A stretch of 64,000 bases of DNA, taken from Mesorhizobium sp. 131-2-1. Lineage in GTDB: Bacteria > Pseudomonadota > Alphaproteobacteria > Rhizobiales > Rhizobiaceae. The notes beneath the pieces were generated by a model. The model was not told the DNA's origin. It saw only the letters and a list, made by a program, of their open reading frames with translations, and ran no database searches. Of the stretch, positions 43,396 through 51,553 are shown in pieces. The position numbers and the translations under genes were made by a program. How positions within the stretch are numbered: position 1 is the stretch's first letter; each line of letters begins with the position of its first letter. Where the stretch lies: contig NZ_AP023248.1 in assembly GCF_016756535.1 (NCBI RefSeq), forward strand, positions 124,001 to 188,000. Reading direction: 5' to 3'.

Positions 43396-44718
43396 TCAGA
43401 TGGCGGCAATGTCCAGCTTCGAACCGTCGACCAGACGCGACAGCCGGAACGGTGTGGGATCGACGGAAGGTGTGTCGTTCACGACAAGCTCTGCAGCCAG
43501 ATAGCCGAGCCCCGGGCCCAAACCGAAGCCGTGACCCGAGCAGCCCGCCGCGAGGACGAGACCTTTCACCCCCTCGATCTGCGAGACCACAGGCACCGCG
43601 TCCGGCGTGCAATCGACGAAGCCACCCCAGGCGCTATCGATCTCTAAATCGCGAAGTTGGGGAAACGTTTTCCGGACACTCTCCACCACTTGGCCCACCA
43701 GCCATTTCAAGGGCGGTGGATCCAGCACGCGATTCTGTTCGAAGATCCGATCATCGTTGGTCAGCAGCGCCTGTATTGAATCCGGACCCGAAATGAACGA
43801 ATGACCGACGCCGAGCCTGACGTTCTTCAGGCGGCGCAAGAACTGCGGCATGAATTCCCGGCAATACCGGATAGCCTGGGGCGTGATTTCGAGGTTCGCC
43901 TTTCCGCTAATCGCAAGCGTATAGCTGCCGTCCAGTCGGCGCGTGATCGTGCAGTAGGGCGTGGAGACCGCTTCGCCTATGTTGATTGTCGGGGTGGAAC
44001 GCAGTGCGGTCTGCCTGATGCTCGCTTGGGGGAAACTGATCCCGAGGGGCCGAAGGAAGCGCGAGGACCAAGCGCCGGCGGCGCACAGCACCGCGCTGGT
44101 TCTGATGTGACCCTTCTCGGTATGCACGCCCGCAATCTTGCCATTGGTCAAGTCGAGCGCCCGCGCGGCGCATCCCTGGTGGATCGTGGCGCCCAGAGCT
44201 CTGGCCCCTTCGGCGATAGCCGGCGCGGCGAGCGCAGGTTCGGCCTTGCCGTCCCGCTCCGAATAGGTCCCGCCGACCCATTTGTCGCGCGCTTCGGGGA
44301 CGCGCTTGGCCACCTCCGCCCGGCTCAGCACTCGGGTTTCGACCTCGTACTCCCTGGCGACCTCGCGCCACCTTTCCCAGCCGGCGAGCACAGCCTCGTC
44401 GTGGGTCGCATAGACGAGACCGCAGCGTCGGAATCCGAGGTCCCGATTGATATCGCGCGTGAGCTCGTCCCACAGTCGCATGGAGATCACCGAGAGCGGC
44501 AGTTCGCGCCGGTCGCGGTTCTGCTGGCGGCACCAACCCCAGTTTCGGCTCGATTGTTCACAGGCGACGTAGCCCTTCTCAAGGAGCGCCACAGAGAGGC
44601 CACGCTTCGCCAGGTAGTAGGCGGCCGTAGACCCGAGGATGCCCCCGCCGATGATGACGACGTCGGCCTCGGCCGGGAGACGCTCATCGCTGTGAATGCG
44701 TTCTACGCGGGGCGACAT
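43396..44718 (-). CDS. FAD-dependent D-amino-acid/glycine-oxidase-like enzyme (cassette B)
   Basis: A 440-residue DAO-superfamily flavoprotein. The FAD motif is DVVIIGGGILGSTAAYYLAKRG (about residues 20-42; conserved GGGILG). It is followed by the signature SSRNWGWCRQQNRD, which marks a subgroup of uncharacterised oxidases, then GLVYATHDEAVLAGW, SVGHSF-like FISGPDSIQ, DSAWGGFVDCTPDAVPV and CSGHGFGLGPGLGYLAAEL. It would oxidise an amino acid or secondary amine to the imine with release of peroxide or electrons. ATG 44718 is chosen from the domain start. It is the last gene of the minus-strand run kinase-PLP enzyme-GntR-oxidase. Only a tail-like remnant of an oxidase is present in cassette A. 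Confidence 0.82.
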   Translation of the reverse strand: MSPRVERIHSDERLPAEADVVIIGGGILGSTAAYYLAKRGLSVALLEKGYVACEQSSRNWGWCRQQNRDRRELPLSVISMRLWDELTRDINRDLGFRRCGLVYATHDEAVLAGWERWREVAREYEVETRVLSRAEVAKRVPEARDKWVGGTYSERDGKAEPALAAPAIAEGARALGATIHQGCAARALDLTNGKIAGVHTEKGHIRTSAVLCAAGAWSSRFLRPLGISFPQASIRQTALRSTPTINIGEAVSTPYCTITRRLDGSYTLAISGKANLEITPQAIRYCREFMPQFLRRLKNVRLGVGHSFISGPDSIQALLTNDDRIFEQNRVLDPPPLKWLVGQVVESVRKTFPQLRDLEIDSAWGGFVDCTPDAVPVVSQIEGVKGLVLAAGCSGHGFGLGPGLGYLAAELVVNDTPSVDPTPFRLSRLVDGSKLDIAAI

Positions 44719-45056
44719 GTTCAAACCAACCTCGGCTGCCAAGAATGCGGAAGCAAAGTTCCGATCAGCCCTTGATCGCATCGCGCACTCGATAGAATGT
44801 GCCGAAATCATCCAGGACCTCGCAAGATGTTTGGGTTTTTGACCGCTTGATCGATAAGAGTTGCTCAAGCGCCGACCGAGTTCCAGTTCGGCGTAGAGCG
44901 GCGCAACATGCTCGCGTGCTCGTTATCGCACTTGTGGGCCTGCTCCTCTTTCGGCCGGTGGCGTTGAAAAACTCGCGTTTGCGCTTGCGTCGAACCGGCG
45001 GCTCAGAGCCGCCTGGCAGGTATCGTTTCTAGCTGTCAATCCACAGAGCGGGCTGG
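44719..45056. other. Spacer between GntR gene and flavin oxidase gene
   Basis: About 340 bases on the minus-strand run without a recognisable gene. It may carry a separate promoter for the oxidase gene. Nothing further seen. Confidence 0.35.
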
Positions 45057-45722
45057 TCAGCGTTGATCAAGCAATTTGATCTGGAGATCTTCCCAGTGCT
45101 CCTTGAAGGCTTCTCGGGCGGTGTCGTAGTGGCGGCTTCTCAGGCCGTTGATGAGCCGCTCGTGCTCTAACGCCATTTCCTCAGCCGTCCCATAGAAATC
45201 CTGCCGCTGGACGAGGAGAAGCTCGATCTCGCCTTCTAGGCCCGAATAGGTTCGCCCCAGTCGAACGCTCCCACTCGCCGCGACAATGGCGCGATGGAAG
45301 TCGCGGTCCGCGGTAACCAGCGCGGACCTGTCAGAGGACAGGGTCGAGGCGTGCATGACCGCGACCGCCTTGAGCGCCAAGGGCGGAATGACTCCGGTCA
45401 GCACGATCAAACGAATGGCTTCGCCCTCTATGGCGCCCCGCACACGTGTGATGTCGACAATGTCGTCAGGTCCGAATTCGGGCAGCACGAACCCTCGGTT
45501 CGGTATTTGACGCAGCAAGCCCTGGGTGACGAGTATCTGGGCCGCCGTACGGAATGTGTGCCGTGAGGTCGAATGCTCCTCGCACATTCTGGCGTCGCGG
45601 AGGAATTCGCCAGGCTGGAAATCTCCCGACAAGATGCGCCCTCGCAGGTCGTGCGTCAGGGCTTCTACCGCGCTAACGGGGAAAGGCTCAGCGTTGGTTT
45701 CTATGTCTTGGACTTGCTTCAT
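45057..45722 (-). CDS. GntR-family regulator, FCD (FadR) subgroup
   Basis: A 221-residue regulator. The winged helix-turn-helix covers ALTHDLRGRILSGDFQPGEFL, RDARMCEEHSTSRHTFRTAAQ and LVTQGLLRQIPNRGFVLP. The helical effector domain has DIVDITRVRGAIEGEAIRL, DRDFHRAIVAASGS and LEHERLINGLRSRHYDTAREAFKEHW, giving the metal-binding Asp/His set of the FCD fold. The recognition helix (STSRHTFRTAA) departs from the common SRTPVREAL. ATG 45722 is preferred over the TTG at 45776. It sits between the PLP gene (77 bases upstream) and the oxidase gene, and probably controls cassette B. Confidence 0.85.
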   Translation of the reverse strand: MKQVQDIETNAEPFPVSAVEALTHDLRGRILSGDFQPGEFLRDARMCEEHSTSRHTFRTAAQILVTQGLLRQIPNRGFVLPEFGPDDIVDITRVRGAIEGEAIRLIVLTGVIPPLALKAVAVMHASTLSSDRSALVTADRDFHRAIVAASGSVRLGRTYSGLEGEIELLLVQRQDFYGTAEEMALEHERLINGLRSRHYDTAREAFKEHWEDLQIKLLDQR

Positions 45723-45799
45723 GGCCTTGGTCGTCGATGTTGCGCGTGCAGCTTCATATGCGGCGATGTAGGGCAAGGAAGATCATGCTGTATCGCACC

Positions 45800-47170
45800 C
45801 TACTTCTGCACGGACCGAAGCGCCTCGTCGAGGCCCTCCAGCAGACGTCCTGCGTTGGACGATGTGAAGACAAGCGGAGGCCTAATCTTGAGGATATTGG
45901 CATCTGCTCCCGTCGCGGAAATGAGGATGCGCCGGTCGCGCAAGGCGTTGACGGCCGCTAGCGCACGGTCCATGTCCGGAATCTTCCGGTCGCGATCTTT
46001 GACGAGTTCGACGGCGAAATAGAGGCCCGTCCCCCGAACATCGCCGACGAATTCGTACTTGTTTTGCAGGTCGCGGAGGCCGTCGAGGATTTCGCCGCCG
46101 ACCTTGGTAGCGTTGTCCATCAAACCCTCTTCGACAATCGTGTCGAGCACGGCCTGCGCAGCGGCGATGGCGACGGAGTTGCCACCGAACGTGTTGAAGT
46201 AGCGCATGCTGGACCCGAATTCGGCCACGAGTTCGGGCCGCACCACCAAGCCCGCAACGGGATAACCGTTGCCCATAGGCTTTCCAAGGGTGACGATATC
46301 CGGATCGACCTCGTGACGGGCGTGCCCCCAAAGGTGGGTACCGGTCCGCCCGAAACCGGATTGTACTTCGTCGGCTATGAACAGGCCTCCGGCCTTGCGT
46401 ACTACTTCGGCCACCGGCGCCAACGCGTCCGTGGGCTCGACATAGAGACCATCGGAGGAGAAGACGGGGTCAGCGATGAAGGCAGCGAGGCCCCCGCCAT
46501 GCCTCTCGAGGTCGGCAATCTGTCGCGCAGTATCCTCCGCCATCCGCCGCCCGATTTCCTCGACGGGCAGACGGTAGGAATCAGGCGCGGCGACCGTTCG
46601 AACATAGGGATCGAGGGCCGATTTCTTGCCGAGTGACGGCGAGATTGCTGCCACCGCGCCGCTGTTGCCGTGATAGGCCTCGGCCGTGACAATGACGCCG
46701 GTCTTGCCCGTGTGGTACCGCGCGATGCGCAAGGCAAGGTCGTTGGCTTCCGAACCTGTGCAGGTAAACATCGCGCATCCGGTTCGCCCGAGTTCACCAT
46801 CGAAGGTATCAATCAGGGCTTCGGCGTAGTCCAGCAGGGGCTCCTGCATGTAGCGCGTGTGGGTGCAGAGCGTCTCGAACTGCTTCTGGATCGCCGCAAC
46901 GACGCGCGGATGAGCGTGTCCTAGCGACACCACGTTATTGTAGGCGTCGAGATATTCGTTGCCATGCTTGTCATAGAGGAAGACGCCCTTGGCGCGGGAA
47001 ATCTCCACCGGCGATCTATAGAATAGCCGATAAGCGGGGCCAAGCAGCCTTTGCCGCCTGGCCACATGCGCAATGTCTTCACCTGGGAGATGAGACGCGT
47101 CCTGAGGGTTGAAGCCATTGGCCATGTCGCCACGGTAGCCCTTAGGCAGGGCAGTCGCTTGTTTGGGCAT
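45800..47170 (-). CDS. Class III aminotransferase-fold PLP enzyme, probable phospho-lyase (cassette B)
   Basis: A 456-residue relative of the cassette A enzyme. Shared marks are AYRLFYRSPVEISRAKG, YLDAYNNVVSLGHAHP, CTGSEANDLALRIARYHTGKTG, AEAYHGNSGAVAAISPSLG, the PLP aspartate D267 in FIADEVQSGFGRTG and the PLP lysine K297 in IVTLGKPMGNGYPV. The start ATG 47170 shares a base with the TAA of the phosphotransferase gene upstream, a tight translational link that mirrors the cassette A order kinase then PLP enzyme. Such pairing is known for hydroxylysine kinase with phosphohydroxylysine phospho-lyase. The alternative start ATG 47125 is less likely. Confidence 0.78.
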   Translation of the reverse strand: MPKQATALPKGYRGDMANGFNPQDASHLPGEDIAHVARRQRLLGPAYRLFYRSPVEISRAKGVFLYDKHGNEYLDAYNNVVSLGHAHPRVVAAIQKQFETLCTHTRYMQEPLLDYAEALIDTFDGELGRTGCAMFTCTGSEANDLALRIARYHTGKTGVIVTAEAYHGNSGAVAAISPSLGKKSALDPYVRTVAAPDSYRLPVEEIGRRMAEDTARQIADLERHGGGLAAFIADPVFSSDGLYVEPTDALAPVAEVVRKAGGLFIADEVQSGFGRTGTHLWGHARHEVDPDIVTLGKPMGNGYPVAGLVVRPELVAEFGSSMRYFNTFGGNSVAIAAAQAVLDTIVEEGLMDNATKVGGEILDGLRDLQNKYEFVGDVRGTGLYFAVELVKDRDRKIPDMDRALAAVNALRDRRILISATGADANILKIRPPLVFTSSNAGRLLEGLDEALRSVQK

Positions 47171-48243
47171 TACAGTTCCTCTCGGGTCAGAAGATCGGAT
47201 ATTTGTGCGGTCGACACTGAGTTGAACCACTCCAGATGAGCCCACCCGGCTTCGGTGTGGCGCAGAATGTAGCGGCTGTTCTCAGGGAACATCTCGGCGC
47301 GCCAGCAGGTCAGAAGCGCGCGGACCGCAAGTCGGCCCATTGCCAGGAAAGGGATAAGCCGGAGTTCTTCGTCCGTCAGTTCGGCATAGCGAAGATAGCC
47401 GCGCAGAACATCGCGCGGTTCATCGAACAGGTCACGCCGGTTCGCATGGTCGATGGTCTTTGGCATCTGATTCATCAACGCAGTGGACACGTCGACCGCG
47501 ATGGCGGTGCGGACGGCATCGCCAAAATCGATGACCCCAGTCAGGAACTGCGGGCTGGCGTGGTCAACGACCAGGTTCGACGTATTGAAGTCGTTGTGGA
47601 GCACTTGCCGCCGGCACAGGTCGAGCCGCGGCTTGATCTCGGCAAACCGCTCCAGCGCGCGGACGGTCCACGCCCGCTTGCCGCCCTCTGGAATGAAGCT
47701 CAAGAGATCGGAGAGATCGAGCAGATGGGTGACGTCCCATGCCAGCGCCCGATCGTCCGCGGGATGGGAAAAATCGGCCATTGAATGACGTAGCTTCGCC
47801 AAGACCTCGCCAATCCGTTCGCGCTGTGGGGCGGTGGAAGTCGTCCGGTCGAGCGGCGCACCGCAGAGGAAGGTGATGAGCCGCACCACTCTCCGCTCGC
47901 CGGCACTGGTCGTGACGATGGGCAAATCCGCGCCGTCGACGCCGCGATGTGCACGGGGGATGGGTAGGTCAGGAGCCCGCTGCTCGAGATGGCGCAACAG
48001 CGCGACCTGGAAATCGAGTTCCTCCACCCGCTCGGAAGGATGAGCGATCTTCAACACGAACTTCCCTCGGCCGGCGCAATCGAGGAGGAACGTGTCGTCT
48101 TTCTCGGTTTCAAAGCGTGTGGCCGAGCCACGCACGCCATATAGAAGTTTGGCGATTTCTTCGGCTTCCGCCGCACCCACAGGATGGCACGCCTCGGAAA
48201 GCTCCGAGGTGCGCGCCGGCTGAACCTGATGATTGTGACCCAT
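47170..48243 (-). CDS. APH-family phosphotransferase, hydroxylysine-kinase-like (cassette B)
   Basis: A 357-residue kinase with FVLKIAHPSERVEELDFQVALL (ATP-lysine region), the catalytic loop H216-N-D218-FNTS-N223 in VLHNDFNTSNLVV and the metal motif D239-F-G in GVIDFGDAVRTAIAVDV. The last pattern is typical of the hydroxylysine kinase subgroup of the aminoglycoside-phosphotransferase fold. It is the first gene of the minus-strand run and faces an AT-rich 620-base intergenic region shared with Lrp copy 2. It probably phosphorylates the hydroxyl of a hydroxy-amino acid or amino alcohol, making the substrate of the PLP enzyme encoded next. Confidence 0.78.
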   Translation of the reverse strand: MGHNHQVQPARTSELSEACHPVGAAEAEEIAKLLYGVRGSATRFETEKDDTFLLDCAGRGKFVLKIAHPSERVEELDFQVALLRHLEQRAPDLPIPRAHRGVDGADLPIVTTSAGERRVVRLITFLCGAPLDRTTSTAPQRERIGEVLAKLRHSMADFSHPADDRALAWDVTHLLDLSDLLSFIPEGGKRAWTVRALERFAEIKPRLDLCRRQVLHNDFNTSNLVVDHASPQFLTGVIDFGDAVRTAIAVDVSTALMNQMPKTIDHANRRDLFDEPRDVLRGYLRYAELTDEELRLIPFLAMGRLAVRALLTCWRAEMFPENSRYILRHTEAGWAHLEWFNSVSTAQISDLLTREEL

Positions 48244-48867
48244 CTTCCACTCAATTCTTATGCTGCCTCAAGAGTGCGCAGCGCCGCTTGACTATCTCAC
48301 ATTCCATTTTTGTACAACAATTTGTTTCTCAATCAAGGCGATTGCCGTTTTGGGATCGAAGGTCGCAGTCCAATTTTGACCCAATTTTCGACAGGATCAT
48401 GCAAGTGGCCTGGATGCACTTTAACTGGAAGGAGCAGTAATATTGAGGCATATCAATGGTATACCAAGCCGTGGTCGAGGCGCGGTTCGCGATATACCAA
48501 CGCTGATGAAAACTGGCTGGACGTTTGATGCCCCTATCAATTGTTGGACAATCTATTGCAATCGCCGCCTCGCTATGCTTTTATGCTCCGGCGGAACCGG
48601 AGTGCGGCAGCCGGCGCGGCGCTCGGCCTGGGTGGGGTGGGCCGACGTGAAAATGGGGAATGAAATGAAACTGGTCAGATGCCTTGAAGGTACCCACGTC
48701 GCTACGGCATCGCGGTCCGTCGGCACGCTCGACCTTCTTAAGCAAACAGCGTTGATCGGGGGCCTAGCTGGGCGAGTTCAAGCAAGACGGTCCGCCAACA
48801 ACCATGCAGCGTCGCCAATGCGAGGCGCCAGGCCACCCGCGGCACCAATATGGGACGGACTTTCCAC
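48244..48867. promoter_or_regulatory. Divergent control region between kinase B and Lrp copy 2
   Basis: About 620 bases without a supportable gene. The part 48290-48570 is AT-rich for this window and contains TTGTACAA, CAATTTGTTT and two TATACCAA repeats near 48462 and 48495, the kind of loosely repeated AT-rich DNA that Lrp proteins bind. No exact operator can be named. Confidence 0.4.
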
Positions 48868-49344
48868 ATGAAGCTCGACAAGATCGACATCAAGATCCTG
48901 TCTGAGCTGCAGAAGAGCGGGCGGATCTCGAACGTCGAGCTTGCGGACTTGGTCAGCCTCTCGGCAAGCCCGTGCTTGATGCGGGTGAAGAAGCTGCAGG
49001 AGGAGGGCTTCATCATAGGCTATTCTGCCCGGGTCGACCTGGCCAAGCTGGGTCAGACAGTGACGGTCTTTACCGAGATCACGCTCAAGAACCATCGCCC
49101 CACAGATTATTCGCGGTTCCTCGCGACGGTCGAGAAGATCGATTGCGCGATCGAGTGTCACCTTGTGTCTGGCGGCTACGATTATCTGGCGAAGTTCGTC
49201 ACGCCGGGGATCAGCGAGTATCAGGCGATCATGGAGCGCTTGCTCGAGCTCAACATCGGGATCGACAAATATTTCAGCTTCGTGGTGCTGAAATCGCCGA
49301 TCGTTAAAGCGCACCTGCCGATTGACGCGATCGCTACTCACTAG
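48868..49344 (+). CDS. Lrp/AsnC-family regulator, copy 2
   Basis: A 158-residue regulator, same length as copy 1 at 38792-39268 and very similar throughout (LDKIDIKILSELQKSGR, NVELADLVSLSASPCLMRV, VTVFTEITLKNHRP, IECHLVSGGYDYLAKFV, KYFSFVVLKSPIVKAHLP). N-terminal helix-turn-helix and C-terminal RAM ligand domain are complete. It stands between the kinase/PLP genes (divergent) and the HAD gene (downstream, same strand), so it probably senses an amino acid of this pathway and acts on the AT-rich regions on both sides. Confidence 0.88.
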   Translation: MKLDKIDIKILSELQKSGRISNVELADLVSLSASPCLMRVKKLQEEGFIIGYSARVDLAKLGQTVTVFTEITLKNHRPTDYSRFLATVEKIDCAIECHLVSGGYDYLAKFVTPGISEYQAIMERLLELNIGIDKYFSFVVLKSPIVKAHLPIDAIATH

Positions 49345-49504
49345 AGATTGAGATTCAGAAGATAATCTGCCAAATAAATTGCAAAATACAAAACAATCCG
49401 CTTCAAATGGCGAAAAATTTGGCAAATGATATTCTGTATTCCATACTACGTTGGTGCGACTTGAACAGGAATTCTGTGTCGTAGAATTAAAGGGAACACA
49501 CACC
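49345..49504 (+). promoter_or_regulatory. AT-rich leader of the HAD gene with GCCAAAT/ATTTGGC dyad
   Basis: About 160 bases, strikingly A/T-rich compared with the flanking genes. GCCAAAT at 49369-49375 and its complement ATTTGGC at 49417-49423 form a dyad separated by A-tracts. It is a plausible Lrp binding region directly behind the lrp gene. It also contains the ribosome site AAAGGG before ATG 49505. Confidence 0.45.
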
Positions 49505-50194
49505 ATGACCACTTTTATACCGAAATATGTCACCTTCGACTGCTACGGCACGCTGACTAACTTCGATATGGCTGGTGCAGCGCGGCGTGTGTACGCCGAG
49601 CGTCTCTCCGTTGAGGCGATGGCCAGCTTCGTCGAGGCTTTCAGAGGCTATCGCCTGGACGAGGTGCTGGGGTCATGGAAACCTTTTCTCGAGGTGGTGC
49701 ACAATGCCGTTGAACGCAGCTGCAAGCGCATCGGTATCCAGTTCAAACCCGAAGACGCGCGACGCATCTATGACGAAGTGCCAACGTGGGGTCCGCACCC
49801 GGACGTCCCGGCAGGACTCACCAAGGTGGCCAAGGAAATCCCACTGGTGATCCTGTCGAACTCGATGAACGACCTGATCATGTCGAATGTGGAAAAGCTC
49901 GGCGCGCCCATTCACACCGTCATCACCGCTGAAGAGGTTGGCGCCTACAAGCCACTGATGAAGGGCTTTGAATACATGCTCGACAAGCTCGGCTGCGGTC
50001 CCGAAGACATCACTCATGTTTCCTCCTCCTTCCGCTACGACCTGATGCCGGCCTATGATCTGGGGATCAAAAACAAGGTCTGGGTCAACCGCGGTCACGA
50101 ACCCGCCAATCCTTTCTATGAATACACCGAGATCAAGGATATCGGCGGACTTGCCGCCGCCGTAGGCTTGGATCCCGCCCGGAAGCGCGCCTGA
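49505..50194 (+). CDS. HAD-superfamily hydrolase, type II haloacid-dehalogenase-like (cassette B)
   Basis: A 229-residue relative of the protein encoded at 14497-15165. The nucleophile is D12 in YVTFDCYGTL, with cap helices GYRLDEVLGSWKPFLEVVHNAVERSC given here as GYRLDEVLGSWKPF, motif II LSNSM, the lysine in VGAYKPLMKGFEYM and ITHVSSSFRYDLMPAYDLG. More than half of all residues match cassette A by eye, including WGPHPDVPAGL and VWVNRGHEPANP. ATG 49505 follows AAAGGG. A terminator hairpin follows at 50234. Its function is unknown; conservation in both cassettes is the main clue. Confidence 0.82.
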   Translation: MTTFIPKYVTFDCYGTLTNFDMAGAARRVYAERLSVEAMASFVEAFRGYRLDEVLGSWKPFLEVVHNAVERSCKRIGIQFKPEDARRIYDEVPTWGPHPDVPAGLTKVAKEIPLVILSNSMNDLIMSNVEKLGAPIHTVITAEEVGAYKPLMKGFEYMLDKLGCGPEDITHVSSSFRYDLMPAYDLGIKNKVWVNRGHEPANPFYEYTEIKDIGGLAAAVGLDPARKRA

Positions 50195-50233
50195 AAGATC
50201 GGTAGTGAGCCCTGCTGGCTGTCTCGCAAGAAC

Positions 50234-50256
50234 GGGGCGATCCATCCGCCCCTTTT
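50234..50256 (+). terminator. Intrinsic terminator behind the HAD gene
   Basis: GGGGCG at 50234-50239 pairs with CGCCCC at 50247-50252 around a seven-base loop and is followed by TTTT. It lies 40 bases after the HAD stop. The remainder of 50195-50501 shows no gene. Confidence 0.6.
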
Positions 50257-50501
50257 GGCGAAACGCACGTAGGGCTTGGCTCACCAATGTGAGCGGCTGC
50301 TTCGATGCCGGCTTCAAGTAGCCGGACATGACAGAGTCGACCTACCGACGCGCTTCGTCGGAACAGGGTTGTTCGCCACGTGGCGTTTGGGAACTGGTCC
50401 AATGAATTGAGTTTGCCGAGCTTTCTGCGCCAGAGCGCACTCTTGGAGGTACTTCCTTAGGTGACCAATCCGTTGCCGACCCGAAGTGGGTTGACCAACA
50501 A

Positions 50502-50540
50502 GGGGTCGGAACAAGAGCAGTGCGAAATCGTACGCTAAGG
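50502..50540 (+). repeat. Tn3-family terminal inverted repeat, left
   Basis: Thirty-nine bases from GGGGTCGGAA to TACGCTAAGG, the exact reverse complement of 51411-51449. Length and GGGG...TAAG form fit Tn3-family ends. Confidence 0.88.
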
Positions 50541-50557
50541 TCGAACGGAGCAGGAGT

Positions 50558-51285
50558 TTATGCGGCACGGCGTAGCCCTGCCGGGAGGCGAAGCGACCTG
50601 AAGCCTTCGGGGAGATGTTGCTCGCTATCCCAGGTGTAGATACCTGTCAGGTTGATGTGCTCCCAACTCAGCGGCGAGATATGCTTCAACAGCGTATCTG
50701 GGATGTTCAATCCCGTTCGTTTGAGCTCTGTGACCGCGCGGTCGAGATAGACCGTGTTCGCCGACGGGCAATGGCGCGGGCGGCAAGACCGATCCGTTCG
50801 ATCGTGTCGATAGGCGGCAGATGAGATCCGCGTTCACGAAACATGGAGACAGTAGCACTCGCTATCGCGCCACCGACGTCGGAGATCGCGGCCGCCTGAA
50901 TTGCAGCCAACAGCGCGGCTCTACGGTCTTGCCCCGTCGCGCTCCGCGCGGCCAGATAAACCATCAAGCGAGCAATGTGATCGCGACGCGTTTCTTCACG
51001 GCGTGCATAGAGCGAAAACTTTCCAGCGTCGGCGCCGATCTGCTCAGCAACGTACTTTAGCATTGCACGAGGCGGAGTTTCGTCGGTCGCCAACACCCTG
51101 CCTGGATATCGCATCAGGCAGGGCTGAACGGCAAATCCGAGCTGATTATGTTCTCGCCTGCGAAGTCCAATCTCAAGCCTGTCCGCCGACGATAACGAAT
51201 AGTGTCGGATGAGGCCGTCCTCATCGGTTGGTATATCGAAAAGTCTCTGTCGATCCTGAACCTTGAGAAGCCTCCGTTTACCCAT
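50558..51285 (-). pseudogene. tnpA: Tn3-family transposase remnant (N-terminus fused to C-terminus by deletion)
   Basis: From ATG 51285 about 180 residues follow the DUF4158 N-terminus of Tn3 transposases: LPTDE-like FDIPTDEDGLIRHYSLS, NQLGFAVQPCLMRYPGRVL, MLKYVAEQIG, YARREETRRDHIARLMVYL. Near 50765 the sequence jumps, in a shifted frame, to the C-terminal end of the same protein: NTVYLDRAVTELKRTG and KHISPLSWEHINLTGIYTW, ending at TAA 50558-50560. About 700 central residues, including the catalytic DDE core, are missing. The gene is therefore dead. The longer reading to 51576 runs through the terminal repeat and is not part of the protein. Confidence 0.85.
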
Positions 51286-51410
51286 CGCCCAGCTCCATCT
51301 ACGACTAATGTGCCGGGAGCGTCGCGAAGAAATCAAAACTGGTGCCCTGCGATGGCAATCCACAGGGATCGGATGCTGCATAGCAGCATGAGAGTTCATG
51401 ATCCGTTCGC

Positions 51411-51449
51411 CCTTAGCGTACGATTTCGCACTGCTCTTGTTCCGACCCC
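51411..51449 (-). repeat. Tn3-family terminal inverted repeat, right
   Basis: Exact reverse complement of 50502-50540 over 39 bases, ending in CCCC at the outer edge. About 100 bases separate it from the NCS1 permease stop. Confidence 0.88.
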
Positions 51450-51553
51450 CCATGGGTTCAGAAAACTTCGACCTAATGCTCGCCCATGACGATGGGCGCC
51501 GCAACAGTCTCGCGGCACCCCGATTGCCTGGCAGCGTTCCGAGAGTTCTACAA

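Larger units (their letters stand above)
50502..51449. mobile_element. Internally deleted Tn3-family element
   Basis: A 948-bp unit bounded by two perfect 39-bp inverted repeats that start GGGGTCGGAACAAGAGCAG and end inward with TACGCTAAGG, the layout of Tn3-family termini. Inside lies only a broken transposase with its N-terminal and C-terminal parts joined. No resolvase, res site or passenger gene was seen. The five bases outside the left end (AACAA) and right end (CCATG) differ, so the usual 5-bp target duplication is missing. It separates cassette B from the hydantoin genes. A full-length relative elsewhere could still mobilise it. Confidence 0.85.

Noticed and set aside
43145..43612. Frames on both strands between the GNAT and flavin oxidase genes
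   Set aside because: Arginine-rich mirror text, partly antisense to the oxidase gene; no motif or ribosome site.
48443..48871. A 142-codon plus-strand frame before Lrp copy 2
   Set aside because: Composition is disordered, there is no ribosome site, and it overlaps the Lrp start; better explained as a control region.
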